In this document: piece by piece, positions 41,507-41,512 of the stretch
How the letters are laid out: each line of letters begins with the position of its first letter
Numbering within the stretch: the stretch's first letter is position 1
From: an uncultured Acetatifactor sp.
GTDB lineage: Bacteria > Bacillota > Clostridia > Lachnospirales > Lachnospiraceae
Reading direction: 5' to 3'
DNA: 41,512 nucleotides
Assembly: GCA_934394515.1 (NCBI GenBank)
Contig: CAKRRU010000006.1
Location: 1-41,512 of the forward strand
Notes under the pieces: model-generated
Told to the model about the DNA's origin: nothing
What the model saw: only the letters and a program-made list of their open reading frames with translations
The model's database searches: none
Translations under genes and position numbers: made by a program

Positions 41507-41512
41507 ATGCCA
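41507..41512 (+). CDS. First two codons of a gene (Met-Pro), possibly rpsL
   Basis: ATG CCA is preceded by AGAGGTG at good spacing and by a consensus promoter; the window ends here. In Firmicutes rpsL usually follows rpoC, and its protein begins Met-Pro, so ribosomal protein S12 is the natural guess. Only two codons are visible, so this is positional inference. Confidence 0.5.

Overview
The window reads as chromosome of a Gram-positive Clostridia member, most likely Lachnospiraceae. This rests on the 3' end of rpoC at the left edge, sigma-A-type TTGACA/TATAAT promoters, strong AGGAGG-type ribosome binding sites, lipoprotein and Gram-positive surface-protein architecture, and a small pseudopilin/DUF4860-like gene set of the kind seen in that family. 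No database search was possible, so family names rest on motifs and recall.

Layout. (1) 2-2574, plus: end of rpoC with its terminator, then a membrane methyl-accepting chemotaxis protein with its own promoter. (2) 2636-8350, minus: a co-directional run starting with a degenerate GGDEF protein, then an ECF sigma factor, a probable anti-sigma or partner membrane protein, a transglutaminase-like lipoprotein, a GspF/PilC-like protein and four short pseudopilin-like or single-pass proteins. No secretion ATPase or prepilin peptidase is present. (3) 8662-23905, plus: a tightly overlapping exopolysaccharide/capsule operon: fused Wzz-BY-kinase, Alg14/Alg13-like pair, an alpha/beta-hydrolase-like protein, four more glycosyltransferases, a Wzy-like polymerase, a secreted beta-helix-like protein, a polysaccharide pyruvyltransferase, a flippase, UDP-glucose dehydrogenase and a CotH-like protein. 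(4) 23925-31838: a lasso-peptide-type RiPP cluster (nucleotidyltransferase, B2 protease, asparagine-synthetase-like cyclase, HPr-kinase-like protein, precursor A1, B1/PqqD, ABC exporter, second HPr-kinase-like protein) and, convergent with it, a second precursor-like gene A2 with a matching leader but a Gly/His/Pro-rich core. (5) 31939-33470, minus: a two-component system upstream of A2. (6) 33713-41264: the priming sugar-phosphate transferase, a PilZ protein, a 1123-residue surface protein, a lipoprotein, a small membrane protein and rfbD. The window ends with a promoter and the first two codons of a gene (Met-Pro) that could be rpsL, which would make the whole region an accessory block between rpoC and rpsL.

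How the parts may connect. Three intergenic sites share TGA(A/G)CC-N18-GTCTT, a layout typical of ECF promoters. They lie upstream of the polysaccharide operon, of the PilZ/surface-protein pair and of the small membrane protein at 39861, so the ECF sigma factor at 7050-7613 is a good candidate for coordinating polysaccharide, surface protein and pseudopilin functions. The surface protein and the small membrane protein also share a [DE]-E-x-x-P-L-A motif next to a membrane segment. Two unrelated transcription units (lasso B1 and the response regulator) carry the same leader design: three tandem hairpins followed by an identical 14-nt sequence containing the ribosome binding site.
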